Assembly (NCBI GenBank): GCA_022567365.1
Contig: JADFHG010000044.1
Coordinates: forward strand, 1-11,983
Direction of reading: 5' to 3'
Origin: Planctomycetota bacterium
GTDB lineage: Bacteria > Planctomycetota > Phycisphaerae > UBA1845
DNA: 11,983 nt
Part shown: positions 1 through 6,806 of the stretch, piece after piece
Numbering within the stretch: the stretch's first letter is position 1
How the letters are laid out: each line of letters begins with the position of its first letter
The notes under the pieces: generated by a model
Seen by the model: only the letters and a program-made list of their open reading frames with translations
Database searches by the model: none
What the model was told of the DNA's origin: nothing
Position numbers and translations under genes: made by a program

Positions 1-179
1 AAGAGCCAGTTGCCCTGCAGCAACGCCGGATCGATGAAACCGGTGACGGGGCCGGCCACGAAGCCGCAGACGAGCAACAAGAGGATGCTCGGCAGGCGAA
101 ACCGCCAGGCCAGCCATTGCGCTCCCACACCGAGTACCACGACGACGGCAATGGCAATAAGAAGGGCTTCCGGCGACAT
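1..179 (-). CDS. Cation/proton antiporter (CPA1/NhaP type), N-terminal fragment
   Basis: An open frame reads leftward from an ATG at 179-177 and runs off the window, giving 59 full codons. The product starts MSPEALLIAIAVVVVLGVG, a first membrane helix, followed by AQWLAWRFRLPSILLLLVCG and then FVAGPVTGFIDPALLQ. The signature AQWLAWR.RLPSILLLL..GF.AGP (about residues 20-45) is characteristic of inner-membrane CPA1-family Na+/H+ or K+/H+ antiporters, which exchange cations for protons to control pH and ion balance. Only the first two helices are visible, so the ion-binding Asp residues and any C-terminal regulatory domain lie outside the window. No strong Shine-Dalgarno sequence precedes the ATG. 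The gene diverges from everything up to the arginine decarboxylase at the far end. The family call is secure; ion specificity cannot be judged. Confidence 0.85.
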   Translation of the reverse strand, partial: MSPEALLIAIAVVVVLGVGAQWLAWRFRLPSILLLLVCGFVAGPVTGFIDPALLQGNWL

Positions 180-494
180 AGGGTGAAGGGCAAAGGGCGG
201 GAAGTTACGCCCTGGCGCAATGCTCCCTCCGCCGTGTAGATGAGGGTCGAATTGTCGATCTTCTGTTGTTCGGAATGCAGTGAGGTTTGCACAGCCGGCA
301 ATCTATCCGATGGCTTCATCGCCTGGCCGACAATTGACGGCGAGGATATCAAGAACGGTCACGCGATCGGTTGGAGGATCGATCGCACTGCAAACTCCGT
401 GAATCTCTTCAGTCCCGGTGAGGATCCGGAAAAATACCCCTTCCCCGGCAGCTGATGTACAACGATCAACCCTGGTGCGGCAGGAGAATGAACG
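180..494. other. Intergenic gap, no convincing gene
   Basis: This is the divergent space between the antiporter and the decayed secreted-protein gene. It holds a 71-codon open frame (240-455, +) that starts with ATG but has no ribosome binding site, no recognisable domain and only weak GC preference at third codon positions; I do not count it as a gene. The leftward antiporter promoter should lie here, but I see no clear -35/-10 pair. Confidence 0.4.
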
Positions 495-806
495 ATGAAC
501 CGGAAGCCAACGGTCCTTTTTGTTATCTCGATGGTCGGTCTGGCGTCGGTGGCAGCCTCAGCGCGCGCGTCCGTATTCACCTGGAACGATGCCGGGGGTG
601 GGAACTGGACGGACCATACGAACTGGAACGGACCGGTCGGTGCCTTTCCAAACGGCGCCGACGACGCAGCGCGTCGGCGCTCTTCCTTCCGCAATCTCGA
701 CCGGCTCATCAAGAGGTTTGCCCTATAGAATGTGCCCTTCCCGACCCGCACGACGGAGGCCGACGGTATGTCACTACCGTGTCTGGCAGGTTCCATGACC
801 ATCTGA
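495..806 (+). pseudogene. Decayed secreted repeat protein (signal peptide plus first WN-rich repeat)
   Basis: An ATG at 495 follows a good Shine-Dalgarno AGGAG (482-486, 8-nt spacing). It encodes a clear signal peptide (MNRKPTVLFVISMVGLASVA, probable cleavage after ARA, residue 25) and then a start typical of large secreted autotransporter/PEP-type beta-strand proteins: FTWNDAGGGNWTDHTNWNG, later PNGADDAA. After about residue 59 the sense is lost and the frame stops at TAG 726-728, only 77 codons in, whereas such proteins usually have several hundred residues. Plausible continuations appear in other frames: RVGALPSAIST in the +1 frame around 680-710, DGMSL back in the original frame near 765, and TVSG in the third frame near 778. 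This suggests several small indels. The last in-frame stop (804-806) touches a palindromic repeat. Loss of the rest of the gene is inferred; the signal peptide and repeat are directly visible. Confidence 0.55.
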
Positions 807-830
807 GCCGCAGGCTTCAGCCTGCGCGGA
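803..830 (+). repeat. Palindromic repeat family A, copy 1 (forward)
   Basis: This copy contains GAGCCGCAGGCTTCAGCCTG. Relative to the consensus core GCGGGCTTCAGCCCGC it has G to A in the left arm and the matching C to T in the right arm, a compensatory pair that keeps the hairpin. It lies directly behind the decayed secreted gene and opposes copy 2. Confidence 0.8.
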
Positions 831-867
831 GCCGCGACGTTCGACGAGGGTCACGATCATCCGCGGC

Positions 868-895
868 ATCGCGCGGGCTGAAGCCCGCGGCTCGG
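868..895 (-). repeat. Palindromic repeat family A, copy 2 (reverse)
   Basis: This is a perfect consensus copy on the minus strand; the plus strand reads GCGGGCTGAAGCCCGC in the core, flanked by ATCGC on the left and GGCTCGG on the right. It faces copy 1 across 37 nt, so the two can also pair with each other as a larger hairpin. Confidence 0.85.
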
Positions 896-985
896 AAGAG
901 AATCGACAATCGCAGAAGATACAAGAGACAATACCAGTCAATGATGTCCACACTCTAGCGCCATGCACGCGCGGGACGACCTCTG

Positions 986-1013
986 TTGATTCGGCGACGG
1001 CGGCGGGCACAAT
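986..1013 (+). promoter_or_regulatory. Candidate sigma-70 promoter for the cyclodeaminase operon
   Basis: TTGATT (986-991) and CACAAT (1008-1013) are separated by 16 nt; each matches the consensus hexamer at four of six positions. The predicted transcript would start near 1020, just ahead of the ribosome binding site at 1032-1038 and the TTG start at 1046. This also argues against translation starting at the upstream in-frame TTG at 986. Confidence 0.35.
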
Positions 1014-1045
1014 ACGGTCTGACCATCGGGCAAAGGAACCCCACG

Positions 1046-2053
1046 TTGAACCTACGCATCATCAATCAGGAACAGGTCGAATCGCTGCTGACCATGGAGG
1101 CGTGCATCGGCGCGATGGAGGACGTGTTGCGTGCGCTCGCCGAGGGCGATTGCGATTTGCCGCTACGGCGGATCATGTGGCTGCCCGAGAAGATCGGGGC
1201 GCTGGGCCTGATGCCTGCGTACTGGGGCAGCCGGGGGATCATCGGTCTCAAGGCCGTCACCTATTTCCCCGGGAACGAAGGAACCGATCAGGATACGCAT
1301 CAGGGAGCGGTTCTGCTCTATGAAGCAAAGCGCGGGCGGCTGATGGCGATGGTTGACGCAACGTCGATCACGGCGATCCGCACCGCCGCCGTGTCGGGTG
1401 TGGCCACCAAGCTCCTCGCGCGAAGGGACGCGTCGCGTCTCGCGATCATCGGCTCGGGCGTTCAAGCCGGCACACACCTTTCCGCCATGCGCATTTGCCG
1501 CAATATCAAGCACGTGCGCGTATGCAGCAAGACGCCCGATCGTGCAGAGGCGTTTGCGGAGTCACAATCCGCCAGCCATCCCATGCCGATCGAGGCCGTC
1601 GCTTCGGTCGCCGACGCGGTCGACGGCGCGGACATCATCTGCACCACGACGTCGGCGACCGAACCGGTGTTGATGGGCGAGTGGATTTCGCCGGGCGCGC
1701 ACATCAATGCCGTCGGATCGAGCGTCGCAACCGCACGGGAGCTCGACGGCGAAGCCGTGAGACGCTCAACGCTGTTTGTGGATCGGCGCGAGTCCGCGTT
1801 GACCGAGGCCGGCGACTTCCTACTGGCGAAGAAGGAAGGACACGTCGGCGACGACCATATCCGGGGCGAGTTGGGCGAGTTGCTCATCGGCTCGACGTCC
1901 GGGCGAACCGATGCGGCCCAGATCACGCTTTTCAAGTCCGTCGGGCTGGCGGTGGAGGATCTGGCGGCCGCATTGTGTGTGTACGAGGCGGCGGAAACCG
2001 CCGACGTCGGTACGACCGTCTGTTTCGGAGGCAACCGTCGTGAAGCCTATTGA
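1046..2053 (+). CDS. Ornithine cyclodeaminase / mu-crystallin family protein
   Basis: This 335-residue protein has the usual length of the family, whose NAD(P)-dependent cytosolic members include ornithine cyclodeaminase, alanine dehydrogenase, ketimine reductases and EutC. Visible family motifs are GLKAVTYFPGN (67-77, with the substrate-binding Lys69), the strand HQGAVLLYEAKRGRLMAMVD (85-104), TAIRTAAVSG with Arg112, and the dinucleotide-binding loop GSGVQAG (136-142). Further on are a GAHINAVGSS segment and ARELD, placed where the family's catalytic Asp is usual. The start is taken as TTG at 1046 because AAAGGAA (1032-1038) sits at good spacing and the first residues (MNLRIINQEQVESLL) match family N-termini; the in-frame TTG at 986 adds an Arg-rich, non-family extension that overlaps a likely promoter. 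Its 3' end overlaps the next gene by 14 nt, so the two form an operon. Exact substrate is unknown; proline formation from ornithine, imine reduction or an EutC-like role are all possible. Confidence 0.88.
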   Translation: MNLRIINQEQVESLLTMEACIGAMEDVLRALAEGDCDLPLRRIMWLPEKIGALGLMPAYWGSRGIIGLKAVTYFPGNEGTDQDTHQGAVLLYEAKRGRLMAMVDATSITAIRTAAVSGVATKLLARRDASRLAIIGSGVQAGTHLSAMRICRNIKHVRVCSKTPDRAEAFAESQSASHPMPIEAVASVADAVDGADIICTTTSATEPVLMGEWISPGAHINAVGSSVATARELDGEAVRRSTLFVDRRESALTEAGDFLLAKKEGHVGDDHIRGELGELLIGSTSGRTDAAQITLFKSVGLAVEDLAAALCVYEAAETADVGTTVCFGGNRREAY

Positions 2054-3002
2054 GCGAATCACGATCGAGGAGATCCATGCGGCACGCGAGCGGACGAAGG
2101 GCTCAATCATGCGCACGCCGCTCGTTCGCCTCAACGTGAATAACGCCCCCGGTGACATATACACCAAGCTCGAGAACCTCCAGCCGATCGGTTCGTTCAA
2201 GATTCGCGGGGCGATGAGCGTCCTGAGTGCGGCCGCCCCGGAGTCGCTTCGCAACGGCGTCTACACGGCGAGCGCGGGCAATATGGCTCAAGGCGTCGCG
2301 TTTGCTGCGGGCCGCCGCGGGGTCGAATGTCACGTCATCGTGCCCGATACCGCGCCAAAGACCAAGCTCGCGGCCATCGAGCGGCTCGGCGGCAGGATTA
2401 TCAAGGTTCCTTATGACACCTGGTGGCAGGTGATGGTCCAACATTCGTACGCCGGGATGGCCGGCACGTTTATCCACCCGTTCGCCGACCGACGGGTGAT
2501 CGCCGGCAACGGCGTGATCGGCCTCGAGATCCTCGACGATTTGCCCGACGTCGATTCGGTCATCATTCCATACGGGGGCGGTGGCCTGTGCGTCGGCATC
2601 GCATCCGCGATCACCAGCCTGAAACCCGACACCAGTCTGTATGCGTGCGAGGTCGAGTCCGCGGCGCCGCTGTCGGCGTCGTTCGCGGCCGGCGCGCCGA
2701 CGGCGATCGCGCATACGCCGAGCTTCGTCGATGGAATCGGCGGCAGGTCCGTGTTCCCCGAGATGTGGCCTATGGTACGCGCACTGTTGGAGGACTCGCT
2801 CGTCGTCTCGCTCGATCAAACGGCGGCGGCCATCAGGCTGCTCATCGAGCGGAATCGAGTCGTGGCCGAAGGCGCCGGTGCGGTGTCCGTCGCGGCCGCC
2901 CTCACCGGTCGAGCGGGTAGCGGCAAGATCGTCTGCGTGATTTCCGGTGGGAACATCGACTCCTCGAAGCTCGTGAAGATCCTGAATGGTGAACTGCCGT
3001 AG
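2040..3002 (+). CDS. Threonine/serine dehydratase-like PLP enzyme (fold type II, no ACT domain)
   Basis: This 320-residue cytosolic protein resembles catabolic threonine dehydratase, serine racemase and EutB, which use pyridoxal phosphate for beta-elimination or racemisation of hydroxy amino acids. Visible motifs are RTPLVRL near the N-terminus, the PLP-lysine motif GSFKIRGA (Lys54), TASAGNMAQGVAFAA for substrate carboxylate binding, the phosphate-binding tetraglycine loop YGGGGLCVG (178-186) and the C-terminal SGGNID (302-307). There is no regulatory ACT domain, so it is unlikely to be feedback-controlled biosynthetic IlvA. The GTG start at 2040 follows GGAGG (2027-2031) at 8-nt spacing and overlaps the end of the upstream gene, giving translational coupling. 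The pairing with a cyclodeaminase homologue recalls EutB/EutC of ectoine breakdown, and more loosely SbnA/SbnB, although there the PLP partner is cysteine-synthase-like. No other ectoine genes are seen, so the pathway is open. Confidence 0.87.
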   Translation: MKPIERITIEEIHAARERTKGSIMRTPLVRLNVNNAPGDIYTKLENLQPIGSFKIRGAMSVLSAAAPESLRNGVYTASAGNMAQGVAFAAGRRGVECHVIVPDTAPKTKLAAIERLGGRIIKVPYDTWWQVMVQHSYAGMAGTFIHPFADRRVIAGNGVIGLEILDDLPDVDSVIIPYGGGGLCVGIASAITSLKPDTSLYACEVESAAPLSASFAAGAPTAIAHTPSFVDGIGGRSVFPEMWPMVRALLEDSLVVSLDQTAAAIRLLIERNRVVAEGAGAVSVAAALTGRAGSGKIVCVISGGNIDSSKLVKILNGELP

Positions 3003-3019
3003 CGGCCTGTCGGCGGGTG

Positions 3020-3042
3020 CCCCATCTTCTCTGAAGGTGGGG
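3020..3042 (+). terminator. Hairpin behind the two-gene operon, possible terminator
   Basis: CCCCATCTTC (3020-3029) pairs with GAAGGTGGGG (3033-3042), ten base pairs with one G-T wobble and a TCT loop, 17 nt after the dehydratase stop codon. No T-run follows, so intrinsic termination is uncertain. The arms resemble those of the next hairpin, so it may equally be a dispersed repeat. Confidence 0.4.
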
Positions 3043-3091
3043 GCTGGATGATGCAGCAGATACCGCGACCGGCGCGGGGATCATCGCTTCC

Positions 3092-3113
3092 CCCACCTCG
3101 AAAACGAGGTGGG
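3092..3113. repeat. Perfect 9-bp hairpin with AAAA loop
   Basis: CCCACCTCG (3092-3100) is followed by AAAA and its exact complement CGAGGTGGG (3105-3113). There is no adjacent T-run. Its arms share the CCCA.CT / AGGTGGG pattern with the hairpin at 3020-3042, which suggests a small repeat family rather than two unrelated terminators. Confidence 0.6.
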
Positions 3114-3264
3114 CCACCCGATCACTCGTTTTCCAACGGACCGTCGCATCCTGTCGCAAGAGTTCCTCCAGCTTCATCGAAGTATTGCCGCCCTGACGAA
3201 CGTCACGTAGCATCTTTCGGTTACCGCTGCATCTCGATATGAGTTTCTTACGATAGGGCGTCGT

Positions 3265-6090
3265 TTGTTGTGGCTTTGTCGATTCTCGATCCGTAACCCG
3301 AAGGCGGTGATCGTCGCCGGGATGCTCTTTACGCTCGCGATCGCGCCGGGTGTGATGCGGCTGACCATTCGCACGGACGGTCACGCGCTCGTGCCGTCGT
3401 ATGCCCCTGAGATCGCCCTCGACCGCGAGATCCGCGACGCGTTTCGCACCGAGGATCCCATCGTCATCCTCATCCGCACCGACCATCCGGACGGGCTATT
3501 CAACGCGAACACGCTCAACACGGTTCAGAGGTTGACCGTCGCGCTCTCGGCCGTTGACGGCGTGCGACCGGAAGACCTATTCAGCCTGGCCACCGAATAT
3601 GGTGATCGCGTCTGGCCCGGCACGTTGAAGTTCCGCCGTTTCCTCGAGCCGATGCCCACCACCGACGAGGAACTCGCGCGACTTCGCCGCGACCTCGAGG
3701 AAATCGAACTGTTTACCGGCACACTCGTCTCTTATGACCGAAAGGCCACTCAAGTCCTCGTGGGCGTGCCGAAGGGCGCGGATCGTTCGGAGTTTCTTCG
3801 GACCGTTCGGCAAGTCGTCGAAGCCGATGGGGAGATTCGCGACCGGATCGACATCATCGGGGCACCGGTGGCCGAGGCCCTCCTCGGAACGCACATCCTC
3901 GAAGACCTCGGCGTGCCGGCAGCCATTTTGGGCCATCGCACCATGGCGGACCACGGCGACGGCGGAGTGGTCCCGTTGTCACTGTTTGAGCTGCGGCAGC
4001 TCATCGCTCGAACGGTCGGTCTGGTGCCGATCGCGATCGCCATCATGGCGGGCGTGTTCTTCCTGTTCTTTCGGAGCGTGGCGGCCACGATGCTGCCGCT
4101 CATGGAGGTCGGCGCGTGTCTGGCCGTGGTATTCGGGCTGATGGGTTGGGTGGGCGTGCCGGTCTACCTCACGATCGCGGTATTGCCGGTCATCCTGACG
4201 GCCATCGGAATCGCCGACGAAATCCACATCTTCAGCCGATATCGAGACGGTCTCGCGGACGATCCAGCGGCCGACCACATCGCCGTGCTGACCGCGACGA
4301 TGGACGAGATGTGGGTGCCGGTCGTAAAGACTTCGGTCACGACGGCCGTCGGGTTTCTTTCCTTCGCCCTGTCTCCGATCGGACCGGTGCGGGCCTTCGG
4401 CATCTTCACCGCGGTAGGGATCGTGTTCTGTATGTTGTGGTCGTTGACCGTGATTCCCGCGTGCCTCGCGATACTCGGGGCGGATCGGATCGTAGGGCGA
4501 CGAGGACAAAAGGCGCCGCGCGCCGCCACCTCGGGCGGGGGATGGTTTGGGCGTTTCGCACCGGTGGTCATGCGAGGTCGATTCGTCGTACTTGCCGTGG
4601 CAGCGCTCATCGCCGTAGCCACACCCTTTGGTGTGCGCCGAATTGTCGTGCAGGACAGTTGGATCGATGGTTTCGCGCCCGAAGGCGATTTCCATAAGGC
4701 GATGACCTATTTCAACGAGCAATTCCTCGGCATGCATCTTCTTCTGTTGCGTGTGGACGTGGGTGGTACTGAACTTGTCGGTGAATTACCGGCCGAGGCG
4801 ATCGCGATGCGCGAGTTTTCTTTGCCCGCAACGGTGGTGAAGGAACCGGACGCACTAGTCGGATACGCCGTACAGCTTAGTGTGGATCATGGACCAGCGC
4901 CGCCCATCAAACCCGTTGACGGGGAAGACGCGGGGCGGCCGGACGGCGAAGGTCGGAAGCAGTCGCCGGAAGAGTGGGACGATTTCGACCTACGCACGAA
5001 GAGGCGGATAGAACGGTATCGACGTCGCCCGGTCGCAGGCGTAATGGAATGGAACTCATGGATTGATCAGGTCGCGCGTTCGGGCGATCGTCTTACGATC
5101 ACCACGCTACCAAGAAACGGCTCGCCGAAGGCGGCGCTCAGGCTGGCCGGAGACGAGACGGTCACCTATCGGATTCGCAGCCAGCGGCTTATGGATCGAG
5201 ACGTACTCGAACTCATCGGAGAGCTGGAGACGTTCATCGAGGACCATGGGGAATATGCCGTGGGCGGAGTGATCGGTACGGCCGACTACCTCTCCACAAT
5301 TCACTTCATGTCCAAGGCCCGCCGCGAGGGGACGAGGCGAATCCCCGACAGGGTCGACAAAATCGACTGGTTGTGGCGGCAATACAAGAAGATTCGCGGT
5401 CCGCAACGTCACGCACAGATCGTCAACTCCGATTATTCGCGTTCGCTCGTCACGGTGTTTCTCAAGAACGCGAACTATGTGGACACCGCCGACCTGATTC
5501 GCGAGATACGCGCGTTCGAGACCGAGCGACTTCGTCCCGCGGGGATCAGCCTCGATCTGGCCGGCGACGTCGCGGTCAGTCAGACGCTGATCGGCGCGAT
5601 CGTCTCGACGCAGGTGCGCTCGGTGCTGATCTCGCTTGTCGGGATCGTGATCGTCACGGCGCTCCTCGGGCGGTCCTTGCGGATGGGGATATACTGCGTG
5701 CTGCCTTGTGCATTCGCGGTGTCCGTCAATTTCGCGGTGATGGGTTGGGTGGGCGTCCCGCTGGGCGTGGCCACGTCGATGTTCGCGGGGATGACGCTCG
5801 GCATCGCCGTGGACTATGCGATCCACCTGCTCGAACGCTACCGCCGCGCGGTCCGCAACGGAAAAGACGTTTCCGCGGCCGTGTCGGATGCAATCGAGGC
5901 GACCGGTCCGGCGATCATGATCGACGCGATCGCGGTCGCGGCCGGTTTCGGAATCCTGACGCTATCGCAAGTGCCGGCCAACGTTCGGCTCGGCGGTTTG
6001 GTCTTGCTCAGTATCCTCGGAAGCCTCGCGGCGACGATGTTTGTCTTGCCCGCCCTGCTGCGTGTTTGGCCTTTACGTCAAACGCGGTGA
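3265..6090 (+). CDS. RND-superfamily exporter (MMPL/COG1033-like), inner-membrane protein
   Basis: This 941-residue protein has the duplicated RND layout: one N-terminal helix (about 11-31), a periplasmic domain (about 32-248), five helices (about 250-410), a short cytosolic linker, a helix at about 437-457, a second periplasmic domain (about 460-770) and a final helix bundle. Each half carries the family's proton-relay region: GIADEIHIFSRYR with Asp318 and GIAVDYAIHLLERYR with Asp850. Such proton-driven pumps (COG1033, HpnN and MMPL relatives) move lipids or other hydrophobic molecules. The second periplasmic domain has a charged, probably disordered stretch (about 553-580). The start is one of two adjacent TTG codons (3265 or 3268), with a weak AGGG at 3254-3257; no ATG fits. 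No membrane-fusion or outer-membrane partner is nearby, and the gene is isolated by gaps of 262 and over 700 bp. The substrate is unknown. Confidence 0.88.
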   Translation: MLWLCRFSIRNPKAVIVAGMLFTLAIAPGVMRLTIRTDGHALVPSYAPEIALDREIRDAFRTEDPIVILIRTDHPDGLFNANTLNTVQRLTVALSAVDGVRPEDLFSLATEYGDRVWPGTLKFRRFLEPMPTTDEELARLRRDLEEIELFTGTLVSYDRKATQVLVGVPKGADRSEFLRTVRQVVEADGEIRDRIDIIGAPVAEALLGTHILEDLGVPAAILGHRTMADHGDGGVVPLSLFELRQLIARTVGLVPIAIAIMAGVFFLFFRSVAATMLPLMEVGACLAVVFGLMGWVGVPVYLTIAVLPVILTAIGIADEIHIFSRYRDGLADDPAADHIAVLTATMDEMWVPVVKTSVTTAVGFLSFALSPIGPVRAFGIFTAVGIVFCMLWSLTVIPACLAILGADRIVGRRGQKAPRAATSGGGWFGRFAPVVMRGRFVVLAVAALIAVATPFGVRRIVVQDSWIDGFAPEGDFHKAMTYFNEQFLGMHLLLLRVDVGGTELVGELPAEAIAMREFSLPATVVKEPDALVGYAVQLSVDHGPAPPIKPVDGEDAGRPDGEGRKQSPEEWDDFDLRTKRRIERYRRRPVAGVMEWNSWIDQVARSGDRLTITTLPRNGSPKAALRLAGDETVTYRIRSQRLMDRDVLELIGELETFIEDHGEYAVGGVIGTADYLSTIHFMSKARREGTRRIPDRVDKIDWLWRQYKKIRGPQRHAQIVNSDYSRSLVTVFLKNANYVDTADLIREIRAFETERLRPAGISLDLAGDVAVSQTLIGAIVSTQVRSVLISLVGIVIVTALLGRSLRMGIYCVLPCAFAVSVNFAVMGWVGVPLGVATSMFAGMTLGIAVDYAIHLLERYRRAVRNGKDVSAAVSDAIEATGPAIMIDAIAVAAGFGILTLSQVPANVRLGGLVLLSILGSLAATMFVLPALLRVWPLRQTR

Positions 6091-6670
6091 ATCCTTGCGT
6101 CCATGCCTGCCCTTCGCCAAAACTCCGTCCGGACTTCGTGGCTTCGGAAGTGGGCTGAATACCGTGTCGCTGCGAGCAGGCGCGGGCTGGTCTGACCGCA
6201 CGAGAGGCCCGGATTCCTGACGAGCCAAATGCTTGATCGCCGCGATACTCGGCATTCCTGCGCTTGGCGGGCCTCACATACACCACTTGGTAGCCGTTGA
6301 TAGCCGCGAGATCCCTCGAACCGGCGTCATCCTCGGTCGGCAGGTCTGCCCGATGCCGCATGCTTCGTCGAACGAGCACCGGTTGCCACAATTCCACGAA
6401 AATTTCGGGCGCGCGCGGCGCATATTGCGGTTGTATCTAATGGGCCATGGATCGCCGCAGGCCGTGCCAAGTGAGCCGACCGTGGCCAGGGCTGCGTGGT
6501 GCGGCGCGCTGAACGGCGGGGTCGCCGGGCACGGGACTTGTGGGGAAGAACCCATGAAAGCATGACCTGTGCATCGCCATTGTGCTGTGATCGCTGCGAT
6601 CGGCCATGGTGGCATCGGTTTCGTGCGGCGTGGGCGGTAGTTACTCGAACTCGAACGACGGGGGGGAGTC

Positions 6671-6746
6671 TTCAGTTTTCAGTTATCGGCGTTGAGTTAG
6701 GAAGTAAACCGATGTTCGTGGATCTTACCGACAACTGACAACTTCC
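6671..6746. repeat. Imperfect inverted repeat upstream of larB
   Basis: TTCAGTTTTCAGTTATCGG (6671-6689) is matched in reverse complement by CCGACAACTGACAACTT (6728-6744), 14 of the first 16 positions agreeing, across a 38-nt spacer. Each arm itself holds a short tandem CAGTT-type repeat. The AT-rich arms contrast with the GC-rich surroundings. Its role is unknown; it ends about 60 nt before larB. Confidence 0.45.
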
Positions 6747-6767
6747 TTACTGACGACTTGCTTGCTG

Positions 6768-6796
6768 TTGGTCCGCCGGCCGATGTCGCATACACT
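6768..6796 (+). promoter_or_regulatory. Candidate promoter for larB, suggesting a leaderless start
   Basis: TACACT (6791-6796) is a reasonable -10 element, with a weak TTGGTC (6768-6773) 17 nt upstream. Transcription would begin at about 6803-6807, on or next to the chosen ATG. No Shine-Dalgarno sequence precedes that ATG, so the messenger may be leaderless. This is inference from spacing only. Confidence 0.28.
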
Positions 6797-6806
6797 TGCA
6801 TGCGCC

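Larger units (their letters stand above)
6091..6806. other. Long gap of about 715 bp without a convincing gene
   Basis: Several overlapping open frames of 60-130 codons exist on both strands, but none has a ribosome binding site with a family motif, signal peptide or membrane helix. The longest, on the minus strand (6008-6397), runs into the 3' end of the exporter gene. Composition drops in GC towards 6660-6760, where an imperfect inverted repeat lies. The gap is large for a compact genome and may hold gene remains or an unrecognised RNA; I see no tRNA cloverleaf. Confidence 0.4.

Noticed and set aside
240..455. 71-codon ATG open frame between the antiporter and the decayed secreted gene
   Set aside because: It has no ribosome binding site, no domain or signal peptide, and mixed third-position base use; the peptide is plausible in composition but unsupported.
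986..1045. Upstream TTG start that would add 20 residues to the cyclodeaminase
   Set aside because: The extension is Arg-rich, not family-like, lacks a ribosome binding site and overlaps a candidate promoter; TTG 1046 has a good site and a family-like N-terminus.
3048..3242. 64-codon plus-strand frame in the gap before the exporter
   Set aside because: It is built largely from the hairpin sequences and has no ribosome binding site or family motif.
2902..3486. Minus-strand open frame of 194 codons with a segment starting MKLEELLRQDATVRWKTSD
   Set aside because: It overlaps both the dehydratase 3' end and the exporter 5' end on the opposite strand and crosses both hairpins; the helical-looking segment was not recognised as any family.
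4116..4697. Long alternative frames inside the exporter, cyclodeaminase and nnrD genes
   Set aside because: They are Arg-rich or His/Asp-rich shadows expected in GC-rich coding sequence and contain no family motif.
6008..6397. 129-codon minus-strand frame (MELWQPVLVRRSMRHRADLP...) in the long gap
   Set aside because: It runs into the 3' end of the exporter on the opposite strand, has a composition typical of GC-rich shadow frames and no recognisable domain.
6762..6806. Upstream in-frame starts for larB at 6762 and 6783
   Set aside because: LarB proteins start close to the MNEETLRALL equivalent, and the extra residues overlap the candidate promoter.
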